This document shows, one piece after another, positions 1-5,395 of a stretch of DNA of 5,574 nucleotides. Both the position numbers and the translations under genes were made by a program. This DNA is from an uncultured Panacagrimonas sp. (lineage in GTDB: Bacteria; Pseudomonadota; Gammaproteobacteria; Nevskiales; Nevskiaceae). Where the stretch lies: positions 1 to 5,574 of the forward strand of contig CAMLNE010000279.1 of the NCBI GenBank assembly GCA_946481265.1, read 5' to 3'. Within the stretch, counting starts at the first letter, position 1, and each line of letters starts with the position of its first letter. The notes below the pieces were generated by a model. The model ran no database searches and was not told the origin of the DNA. It saw only the letters and a program-made list of their open reading frames with translations.

Positions 1-437
1 CCGAACACCTCGTCGGTGGAGATGTGGTGGAAGCGGAAATCCTGGCGCTGCGGCTGCGGCAGTTCGCGCCAGTAGGCCAGCGCCTCCTGCAGCAGCACCA
101 TCGTGCCGAGCACGTTGGTGGCGACGAACTCGGCCGGGCCGTGGATCGAGCGGTCGACGTGGCTCTCGGCGGCCAGGTGCAGGATCGCGCGCGGGCGGTG
201 CTCGGCCAGCGCCGCGCGCACCGCCGCGGCATCGCGGATGTCGCCGCGGATCAGCACGTGGCGATCCGAATGCAGGGCCTCGCCCAGCGACAGCGGGTTG
301 CCGGCATAGGTGAGCGCATCGAAGGAGACCACGCGCCCGGCGGTCTCCGCGATGAGCTGCCGGACCAGGCAGGAGCCGATGAAGCCGGCCGCGCCGGTGA
401 TCAGGAGGGGCGCCTCGGAGGGCGTGGGAGCATTCAT
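1..437 (-). CDS. rfbB: dTDP-glucose 4,6-dehydratase, N-terminal part (cut by left edge)
   Basis: NAD-dependent short-chain dehydrogenase/reductase that converts dTDP-D-glucose to dTDP-4-keto-6-deoxy-D-glucose, the second step of dTDP-L-rhamnose synthesis in the cytoplasm. I translated the minus strand by hand from the ATG at 437-435 and read 145 residues before the window ends. Visible in order: the Rossmann glycine motif GAAGFIG (15-21); D40 followed by ALTYAGN, the nucleotide-binding strand typical of RmlB; GDI at 65-67; HLAAESHVDRS at 87-97, a family signature; TNVLGT at 108-112; and STDEVF at 140-145, where T141-D142-E143 match the catalytic Thr-Asp-Glu. About 200 residues, including the YxxxK motif, lie outside the window. 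No ATG, GTG or TTG lies in frame between this ATG and the upstream in-frame stop at 513-515, so the start is well fixed, although no clear Shine-Dalgarno precedes it. The rest of an rml operon would lie to the left, unseen. The closely related sugar-nucleotide dehydratase families are less likely given the DALTYAGN and AAESHVDRS motifs. Confidence 0.95.
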   Translation of the reverse strand, partial: MNAPTPSEAPLLITGAAGFIGSCLVRQLIAETAGRVVSFDALTYAGNPLSLGEALHSDRHVLIRGDIRDAAAVRAALAEHRPRAILHLAAESHVDRSIHGPAEFVATNVLGTMVLLQEALAYWRELPQPQRQDFRFHHISTDEVF

Positions 438-503
438 GGGACGCGAACGGTAGCCGAGGTCGCGGCCCTTTCCCAGACGCCGCAGGGCTTGTCTGCGACT
501 TCG

Positions 504-532
504 TTGACAGCCTCAGGAGTGACTCCTAAGCT
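504..532 (+). promoter_or_regulatory. Sigma70-like promoter for the 99-residue protein gene
   Basis: A perfect -35 hexamer TTGACA (504-509) is followed by exactly 17 bp and then TAAGCT (527-532). This matches the most important -10 positions (T1, A2 and T6), though only 3 of 6 bases overall. Transcription would start near 538-540, leaving a leader of about 25 nt before the GTG at 565. In such a GC-rich sequence a perfect TTGACA at this place and spacing is unlikely to be chance, but no transcription start is known. Confidence 0.6.
512..530. repeat. Near-perfect dyad in the promoter spacer, candidate operator
   Basis: CTCAGGAGTGACTCCTAAG reads as an inverted repeat about the central G521. The arms AGGAGT (515-520) and ACTCCT (522-527) are perfect, and the two outer base pairs (512/530 and 513/529) also match; only 514/528 fails. 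It fills the space between the -35 and -10 and overlaps the first -10 base, where a dimeric repressor or a MerR-type activator would bind. A second, shorter palindrome, GCTGC-G-GCAGC (530-540), directly abuts it over the presumed start of transcription. Operator function is inferred from position and symmetry only. Confidence 0.45.
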
Positions 533-553
533 GCGGCAGCGTCTAGAAATCTC

Positions 554-559
554 AGGGGG
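554..559 (+). promoter_or_regulatory. Shine-Dalgarno supporting the GTG start at 565
   Basis: AGGGGG lies 5 nt before the GTG at 565-567. It decides the start of the small gene: translation from this GTG gives a positively charged MRK followed by a clean signal peptide, whereas no ATG falls at this position. Confidence 0.65.
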
Positions 560-564
560 CAGTC

Positions 565-864
565 GTGCGCAAGATCATTTCCGGTGCTGCCTTGGGGGCC
601 GCACTCACGCTGTTCTCCAGCCTGGCCAGCGCGGACGAGTTCCGCGAAAACCTCGACGGCAAGCCCTCGGCCGGCGCCATGGCGTTCGACCTGGTCGTGG
701 TGCGCCCGATCGGCCTGGTCGCCACCGTGCTCGGCGCCGGCCTGTTCGTGTTGCAGCTGCCGCTGTCCCTGATCCAGGGCGAGGCGCCGAGCGACCCCGC
801 GCAGAAGCTGGTGGTGGAGCCGGCCAAGTTCACCTTCGACCGTCCGCTGGGCGTGCTCGAATAA
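565..864 (+). CDS. Small exported or membrane-anchored protein of unknown function
   Basis: 99 residues, GTG start, TAA at 862-864. Residues 1-23 form a typical Sec signal peptide: MRK, a hydrophobic core, then ASA at 21-23, with likely cleavage before D24. A short polar stretch leads to a second hydrophobic segment (about 42-70), probably a membrane anchor, so the mature product is likely an inner-membrane protein with a short periplasmic or cytoplasmic tail. The motif RPIG (47-50) at the start of the membrane segment is echoed by RPLG (93-96) in the tail, which reads EPAKFTFDRPLG. From memory, small proteobacterial proteins with an 'RPLGL..T' membrane segment and an 'EP..(Y/F)TF.RPLG' ending recur and are often labelled hypothetical or, without support, multidrug transporter; I cannot confirm this here. 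At 99 residues it is too small to be a transporter alone. It has its own promoter and terminator, so it appears monocistronic. No function is assigned. Confidence 0.85.
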   Translation: MRKIISGAALGAALTLFSSLASADEFRENLDGKPSAGAMAFDLVVVRPIGLVATVLGAGLFVLQLPLSLIQGEAPSDPAQKLVVEPAKFTFDRPLGVLE

Positions 865-882
865 GGCCATCCGGATTCCAGC

Positions 883-919
883 AAGGCCCCCGACCGCGAC
901 GCGATCGGGGGCCTTCTTC
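883..919 (+). terminator. Rho-independent terminator after the small exported-protein gene
   Basis: The arms AAGGCCCCCGA (883-893) and TCGGGGGCCTT (905-915) are perfectly complementary over 11 bp, enclosing an 11-nt loop, and are followed by a T-rich run (TTCTTC, continuing 914-919). It begins 18 nt after the TAA. The AA/TT at the stem base makes it symmetric, so it could also act leftward as a backup terminator for the convergent peptidase gene, though the leftward T-run is short. Confidence 0.85.
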
Positions 920-942
920 GTTCCGGCGCAGAAAACGCACGG

Positions 943-977
943 ATGCACGAGGCGCACGCTGCGCCGCCGGCGTGCAT
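943..977. repeat. Two-tier inverted repeat in the convergent intergenic region
   Basis: The outer arms ATGCACG (943-949) and CGTGCAT (971-977) enclose the inner arms GGCGCA (951-956) and TGCGCC (960-965), which have a 3-nt loop. On the minus strand, the direction of the peptidase gene, the outer stem is followed about 7 nt later by TTTTC, so it could contribute to termination of that transcript. On the plus strand no T-run follows. Could also be a protein-binding dyad. Confidence 0.4.
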
Positions 978-991
978 GCAGTCGTCCCCGG

Positions 992-1025
992 GCAAAGCGG
1001 GGCGGGTGCGCTGCGCCCGCTTCGC
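992..1025 (-). terminator. GC-rich stem-loop just after the peptidase stop, possible terminator
   Basis: GCAAAGCGGG (992-1001) pairs with CCCGCTTCGC (1016-1025) over 10 bp. The one non-Watson-Crick pair (994/1023) is a G-U wobble in the minus-strand RNA. It lies 15 nt beyond the TAG of the M16 gene. No U-run follows it, so it may stabilise the 3' end or act together with the repeats at 943-977 and 883-915 rather than be a classic intrinsic terminator. Confidence 0.4.
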
Positions 1026-1040
1026 CGTTGCCCTGCCTAC

Positions 1041-3794
1041 CTAGCGCAGCGGCTTGCCGTCGGGATCGAGCACCGTGACCTCGCCCAGCTTCAACGCGCG
1101 AACTGGGGCTTCGATCTTCGACAGGTCGCCCACCACCACCCAGCTGAGCTGCCGCGGGTCGATGAGCTTGCGGGCGGCGGCGTTGACCTGTGCCGCGTCG
1201 ATGCCCTGCGCGAGCGGCACGAGATCGTCGTAGTAGCTGTCCTTCAGGCCGAACTGCAGGATGTTGAGGTACGACGAGGCCAGCTCGGCGCTGGTCTCGT
1301 TCTCGCCGGGCAGGCCGACCACCAGGTTGTCCACCGCCAGCTTCAGCTCGGTGGCGCTGATGGGCCGGTCGCCGGTGATGCCGCGCAGTTCCTTGACGAT
1401 CTCCTTGATCGCGTCGGCGCTGCGATCGGCCTGCACCTGCGTGTAGACCACGAAGGGTCGTTGCCCGCGCGAGGCGCCGATCTGGCTGCCGGCGCCGTAG
1501 CTCCAGTGCTTGTCCTCGCGCAGGTTGAGGTTGAGCCGCGAGATGAACATGCCGCCGAGCACCGAGGAGGCCAGGTCCATGGCGACCTCGTCCGGATCGG
1601 TGATGGGCGGCGCCAGCTGCGCGGCCAGCAGCAGGGTCTGGCCGGCACCGGGCTTGTCGACCAGGAACAGCCGCGGCGCCGCCGGCGGCGCGACTTTCGC
1701 GATGGTCTTCGTCGGGCGCGGCTCGGCCGGCGGCTGCCAGTCGCCGAAGGCCTGCTCCAGCAGCGGTTGCAGCGCGGCCAGGGTGGTGTCGCCCACCACC
1801 AGCACGCGCGCGTTGTCGGGGCGCAGCCAGCGCGAATGGAAGCGGCGCAGGTCATCGATGGCGATCGCCTGCACCGAGGCCTCGGTGCCGTTGCCCGAGC
1901 GCGTGCCGCCATAGGGATGATCCGCGCCGTAGATCAGCGCCGGATACAGGCGCGTGGCCATGCCCTGCGGCTGCGACTTCTCCTGCTGGATGGCCGCCAG
2001 GCGTTGTGCACGCAGGCGTTCGAGCTCGTCGGCCGGGAAGTGCGGACGGCGCACCATGTCGGCGACCAGTTCCAGCGACTCGGGCAGCTTGGCCGTCAGG
2101 CTGTTGAGCATCACGAACGAGGTGTCGAGGTTGGACTGCGCGCCGATCTCGGCCGACAGTTCCTCCCTGCGCTGCGCCACGCCCAGGGTGTCGCGCTCGC
2201 CGGCGCCCTCGTCGAGCATCTCCAGCGTCATGCGCGCGGTGCCGGGACGATCGCGCGGGTCCGCGGCGTGACCGGCGTCGAACATCAGCACCACCTGCAC
2301 GACCGGCGCGGCATGGCGCTCGGCGAGCACGATCTCGATGCCGTTGGACAGCGTGGCGCGCTGCAGCGGCGGCAGGTCGAGCGCCGGCGCCGGGCCCACC
2401 GCGGGCAGCTGGCTGCGATCCGCCCCGGTGGTGGCCGCGGTGTGTCCGCCGAAGGGCTCCACGGTCAGCACGAAGCGGCCGTCCGCCAGCCAGGTGCGCG
2501 CGGCCTCGCGCACGCTGTCCGGGGTGGCCTGCGCGATCCACTCGAACTCGCGCTTGTACCAGTCGGCGCTGCCGCAGTAGACCTCGTACTCGGCGAGCGT
2601 GGCCGACTTGCCGCCGAAGCCGTCGATGCGCTCCAGCCCGCGCACGAAGTCCGCCGCGAAGGCGTTGCGCACGCGCAGCAGTTCCGCTTCGGTGGGTCCT
2701 TCTTCCAGGAAGCGCGCCACTTCCTCGTCAATGGCACGTTCCACCGCGGCCGGGTCGGCGCCGGGCGCGACCATCGCATCGATGGTGAACTGCGAGCCGA
2801 TCTCGAAGGGCCCGAGTCCCGCGTTCACATGGGTGGCCAGGCGGTCGCGGTACACCAGGCGCTGGTAGAGCCGGCTGGTCTTGCCGCCGGCCAGCACGTC
2901 GGCCGCCAGGCTCAGCAGGTTGGTGTCCTGCTCGCAGAAGCCGGGCACGTTCCACACCTGGAACTGGCGCGCCTGCGGCACGCGGTCCTGCATCACCACG
3001 CGCTTGGTCCCGCTCATCTTCGCGGTCCAGGCCTCGCTGCGAACGCGCGGCGGACCGGCGGCGATGTCGCCGAAATACAGCTCGACCTTCTTCTTCACCT
3101 CGTCGGGCTTCACGTCGCCGGCGATCACCAGCACCGCATTGGCCGCGCCGTAGTGTTCGCCGAACCACTGCTTGACGTCGTCGAGCGTGGCGGCCTTGAG
3201 GTCGGCCACCGAACCGATCGCGGTCCAGGAGTACGGGTGACCGGCCGGGTAGGTGGCTGCCGCGATCAGGTCCTGCACCTTGCCGTAGGGCTCGTTCTCG
3301 CCCTGCGCCTTTTCGTTGAGCACCACGCCCCGCTGCTCGTCGAGCTTCTTCTGCGTGATCGCGCCGACCAGGTGGCCCATGCGGTCCGACTCCAGCCACA
3401 GCGCCAGGTCCAGCGCCGAGGTGGGCACGTTCTGGAAGTAGTTGGTGCGGTCGTACCAGGTGGTGCCGTTCATCTTCGACGCGCCCACCGCCTCGAGCGG
3501 ACGGAAGAACTCGTCGTCGTGATGCTCCGAGCCGTTGAACATCAGATGCTCGAACAGGTGCGCGAAGCCCGTGCGTCCGGGCCGCTCGTCCTTGCTGCCG
3601 ACGTGGTACCAGACATTGACCGCGACGATGGGCGCCTTGTGATCCTCGTGAATCAGCAGGGTCAGGCCATTGGGCAGGATATGCTTCTGGTACGGGATAT
3701 CCGGCTTGAAGGTCGCGGTGGCATCGGACCGGGTATCCGCCATGGCACAGCCGGCGAGGCTGGCGGCCAGCGCAAGGCACAGCGCTCGAATCAT
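1041..3794 (-). CDS. M16-family zinc peptidase lipoprotein (two M16 halves, one active)
   Basis: 917 residues, ATG at 3794-3792, TAG at 1043-1041. Residues 1-16 form a lipoprotein signal: short hydrophobic stretch, then lipobox LAGC with C16 as the lipidated cysteine. A17 and M18 follow, so there is no Asp at +2 and outer-membrane sorting is expected. Residues about 33-450 are the catalytic M16 half: HLFEH at 79-83 is the inverted zinc motif HxxEH (H79 and H83 ligands, E82 catalytic base), and E161 in RGVVLNE is the third zinc ligand, 78 residues after H83. Residues about 475-917 are a second M16 half in which the metal site is lost (see findings), but the C-half substrate-binding elements remain, with R753 and Y766 in the SRLNLNLRED/WSYG region. 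This is the usual size and layout of periplasmic bacterial insulinase/pitrilysin-type peptidases that cut unstructured peptides. A longer reading frame extends upstream to 4553 but runs antisense through ampD; this ATG is chosen for the signal peptide and GGAG at 3808-3805, 10 nt upstream. Substrate unknown. Confidence 0.93.
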   Translation of the reverse strand: MIRALCLALAASLAGCAMADTRSDATATFKPDIPYQKHILPNGLTLLIHEDHKAPIVAVNVWYHVGSKDERPGRTGFAHLFEHLMFNGSEHHDDEFFRPLEAVGASKMNGTTWYDRTNYFQNVPTSALDLALWLESDRMGHLVGAITQKKLDEQRGVVLNEKAQGENEPYGKVQDLIAAATYPAGHPYSWTAIGSVADLKAATLDDVKQWFGEHYGAANAVLVIAGDVKPDEVKKKVELYFGDIAAGPPRVRSEAWTAKMSGTKRVVMQDRVPQARQFQVWNVPGFCEQDTNLLSLAADVLAGGKTSRLYQRLVYRDRLATHVNAGLGPFEIGSQFTIDAMVAPGADPAAVERAIDEEVARFLEEGPTEAELLRVRNAFAADFVRGLERIDGFGGKSATLAEYEVYCGSADWYKREFEWIAQATPDSVREAARTWLADGRFVLTVEPFGGHTAATTGADRSQLPAVGPAPALDLPPLQRATLSNGIEIVLAERHAAPVVQVVLMFDAGHAADPRDRPGTARMTLEMLDEGAGERDTLGVAQRREELSAEIGAQSNLDTSFVMLNSLTAKLPESLELVADMVRRPHFPADELERLRAQRLAAIQQEKSQPQGMATRLYPALIYGADHPYGGTRSGNGTEASVQAIAIDDLRRFHSRWLRPDNARVLVVGDTTLAALQPLLEQAFGDWQPPAEPRPTKTIAKVAPPAAPRLFLVDKPGAGQTLLLAAQLAPPITDPDEVAMDLASSVLGGMFISRLNLNLREDKHWSYGAGSQIGASRGQRPFVVYTQVQADRSADAIKEIVKELRGITGDRPISATELKLAVDNLVVGLPGENETSAELASSYLNILQFGLKDSYYDDLVPLAQGIDAAQVNAAARKLIDPRQLSWVVVGDLSKIEAPVRALKLGEVTVLDPDGKPLR

Positions 3795-3854
3795 GATGAA
3801 AACGCTCCAGAACGAAACGGCTTGGCGGAAGCGCAGTAGAACACGGGGAGCGCG
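3795..3854. promoter_or_regulatory. Divergent promoter region between the M16 peptidase and ampD
   Basis: Only 60 bp separate the two start codons, and this span carries both ribosome sites: GGAG for the peptidase (complement of 3805-3808) and GGGGAG for ampD (3845-3850, 4 nt before its ATG). I found no convincing -35/-10 pair in either direction. TAGAAC at 3837-3842 could be a -10 for ampD but has no matching -35. Promoters must overlap here, or lie partly inside the opposite gene. Confidence 0.5.
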
Positions 3855-4424
3855 ATGAGTTCCTCCGGGTGGTTCGTGGACGAGGATCACCGGCTGCGTG
3901 GCGCGGTGCGCGAGCTGATGTCGCCGCACCAGGACGAGCGGCCCGATCCCGAGGACATCGGGCTGGTGGTGATCCACAACATCTCGCTGCCGCCGGGAGA
4001 ATTCGGCGGGCCCTGGATCGACGCGCTGTTCCTCGGTCACCTCGACGCCGAGGCGCACCCGTACTTCCGCGGGATCGCGACGCTGCGCGTCTCGGCCCAC
4101 CTGTGCATCGCGCGCGACGGCGCGGTGACGCAGTACGTGCCCTTCGACCGCCGCGCCTGGCATGCCGGTGTCTCTTCCTGGCAGGGGCGCGAGCGCTGCA
4201 ATGATTTCTCGATCGGCATCGAGCTCGAGGGCACCGACGATCGGCCCTTCGAGGCGGCGCAGTACGCGCGCCTGGTCACGGTGCTGCAGGCGCTGTTCGC
4301 GCGCTATCCGCGGCTCGGCTCGCAGCGCCTGAGCGGGCATTCGGATATCGCACCGGGGCGCAAGACCGATCCGGGCCCATGCTTCGACTGGTCGCGCCTG
4401 CACGCGATGCTGGCGGCCGCATGA
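3855..4424 (+). CDS. ampD: 1,6-anhydro-N-acetylmuramyl-L-alanine amidase AmpD
   Basis: Cytoplasmic zinc amidase of peptidoglycan recycling. It cleaves the bond between anhydro-N-acetylmuramic acid and L-alanine of the stem peptide in muropeptides imported from the periplasm. 189 residues, the normal AmpD length, with no signal peptide, which separates it from periplasmic AmiD/AmpDh-type paralogues. The zinc ligands expected from Citrobacter AmpD (H34, H154, D164) fall here on H41 (VVIHN), H162 (SGHSDIAPGRK) and D172 (TDPGPCFDW). The catalytic Glu and Lys appear as E123 (SIGIELEG) and K170. The start ATG follows GGGGAG (3845-3850) at 4 nt. In enterobacteria and Pseudomonas, loss of AmpD lets anhydromuropeptides build up and activates AmpR-driven ampC; no ampR or beta-lactamase gene is visible in this window, so only the recycling role can be asserted here. 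Followed by ampE after 58 bp on the same strand. Confidence 0.96.
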   Translation: MSSSGWFVDEDHRLRGAVRELMSPHQDERPDPEDIGLVVIHNISLPPGEFGGPWIDALFLGHLDAEAHPYFRGIATLRVSAHLCIARDGAVTQYVPFDRRAWHAGVSSWQGRERCNDFSIGIELEGTDDRPFEAAQYARLVTVLQALFARYPRLGSQRLSGHSDIAPGRKTDPGPCFDWSRLHAMLAAA

Positions 4425-4439
4425 GCGCCGTACCGTTCG

Positions 4440-4454
4440 CCGCGCGTCGCGCGG
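4440..4454 (+). repeat. GC hairpin in the ampD-ampE gap
   Basis: CCGCGC (4440-4445) pairs with GCGCGG (4449-4454) around a 3-nt loop GTC, with a possible extra G-U closing pair at 4439/4455. It sits 16 nt after the ampD TGA and 17 nt before the ampE ribosome site. No T-run follows, so it is not an intrinsic terminator. A role in mRNA processing or in setting the ampD:ampE ratio is speculation; in such GC-rich DNA short stems also arise by chance. Confidence 0.3.
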
Positions 4455-4482
4455 TCCGGCGCGCAATCCTGGAGACCTCTGC

Positions 4483-5367
4483 ATGACCTTGATCGCGATC
4501 ATCGTGGCGCTGCTGGCCGAGCGCCTGCTCGGCCACGTGCCGGGCTGGGGCACGCCGCGCCTGCTGCGCGGCTACATCCAGGCGTTGCGCCGCGTGCTGG
4601 TGGTGCCCCCGCTGTGGCGCAGCGCCGTGGTCATTCCCCTGCTGCTCCTGCCGCCGGTGCTGCTGTGCGCCTGGCTGCAGCAGGAGATCGGCAGCCCGGT
4701 CCTGCACCTGATGTTCTCGGGCCTGGTGCTGTTCCTGTGCCTGGGTCCGCGCGATCTCGCCGACGACGTGAAGCTGTGGCTGCAGGCGCGGGCGGCCGGC
4801 GATCACGTCACCGCCGAGCGTCTGGCGCGCCTGCTGCAGAAGGGACCGGGCCGCCAGGCCGAGGACGAGGAGCCGGCGCCACGCGGGCTGCTCGGCGCGC
4901 TGTTCATCCAGTCGCACGAGCGCCTGTTCGGTGTGCTGATCTGGTTCTTCGTGTTCGGCGCGGCCGGCGCGGTGTTCTACCGCATCGTCAGCCGCCTGCC
5001 GCGCCTGCTGATGGAGATTGAGGACTCGTCGGCGGCGCGGGCGGCCGAAACCCTGCACGCGCTGGCGGCCTGGGCGCCGGCGCGCGCCACCGCGGCGCTG
5101 TTCGGGATGGCCGGCAGCCTCGACGACGCGATCAAGGAATACCGCGCGCTGATCGGCCAGCCGACGCACGGCTGGCGCACGCACACCTGGGCGGTGCTTG
5201 CCGAGGTGGCGTCGGGCGCACTCGAGTTCGAGACCGAGGACGGTGCCAGCGCCGAGCCGGCCACGCTCGATCTGGCCGCGCGCGAGGTGCTGAACCTGCA
5301 GATGCGCGCGCTGATCATCCTGCTGGCCTTCGCCACCGTATTCGCCACCGGCGACTTCCTGTCCTGA
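4483..5367 (+). CDS. ampE: AmpE-like inner-membrane protein
   Basis: 294 residues, ATG start with GGAGA (4471-4475) 7 nt upstream, TGA at 5365-5367. Predicted membrane segments by eye: about 1-13, 48-66, 71-88, 147-168 and 274-290, with a long soluble stretch (about 169-273) between the last two. AmpE-like landmarks are LGPRDL (87-92) after the third segment and HERLFGVLIWFFVFG (145-159) in the fourth, with GAVFYR at 162-167. The length is close to the usual AmpE (about 280-290). AmpE is an inner-membrane protein encoded after ampD in many Gammaproteobacteria; it was called a sensor or signalling modulator, but its biochemical role is unresolved. It is distantly related to CobD/CbiB of cobalamin synthesis, an alternative label, but the position directly after ampD and the RLF.V.FWF-type segment favour AmpE. 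The 58-bp gap without a terminator suggests co-transcription with ampD. Confidence 0.88.
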   Translation: MTLIAIIVALLAERLLGHVPGWGTPRLLRGYIQALRRVLVVPPLWRSAVVIPLLLLPPVLLCAWLQQEIGSPVLHLMFSGLVLFLCLGPRDLADDVKLWLQARAAGDHVTAERLARLLQKGPGRQAEDEEPAPRGLLGALFIQSHERLFGVLIWFFVFGAAGAVFYRIVSRLPRLLMEIEDSSAARAAETLHALAAWAPARATAALFGMAGSLDDAIKEYRALIGQPTHGWRTHTWAVLAEVASGALEFETEDGASAEPATLDLAAREVLNLQMRALIILLAFATVFATGDFLS

Positions 5368-5395
5368 TCCCCTCCCTGCTTTTTCGATACCCCGC

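Larger units (their letters stand above)
438..564. other. Divergent intergenic region between rfbB and the small exported-protein gene
   Basis: A 127-bp spacer that must hold the promoters of both divergent genes. The rightward promoter is recognisable and is listed separately. For rfbB I could not find a convincing -35/-10 pair on the minus strand, and the bases just before its ATG are pyrimidine-rich with no Shine-Dalgarno, so its transcription signal remains undefined. A weak 5-bp inverted repeat (CGCAG 481-485 / CTGCG 493-497) lies in the rfbB leader. Confidence 0.6.

Noticed and set aside
504..532. A MerR-type activator site
   Set aside because: The dyad fills the spacer as in MerR promoters, but the spacing to the best -10 is 17 bp rather than 19-20, and a 19-bp spacing gives a poor -10 (AGCTGC). 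Kept only as a general candidate operator.
526..995. Two overlapping minus-strand frames (143 and 147 codons) over the small exported-protein gene
   Set aside because: Both cross the terminator stem at 883-915 and are antisense to a gene with promoter, Shine-Dalgarno and signal peptide. Neither has recognisable sequence.
24..3839. A 1271-codon open frame on the plus strand spanning rfbB, the small gene and the whole M16 gene
   Set aside because: It runs antisense to two well-supported genes and across the small gene and its terminator. Its product is low-complexity and rich in Arg, His, Gln, Ala and Val, with no recognisable domain. Long antisense frames without stops are expected in DNA this GC-rich with strong third-position bias.
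3795..4553. The 253-codon N-terminal extension of the M16 reading frame beyond 3794
   Set aside because: It runs antisense through the whole of ampD, shows no domain, and would bury the lipoprotein signal peptide that begins at the ATG at 3794.
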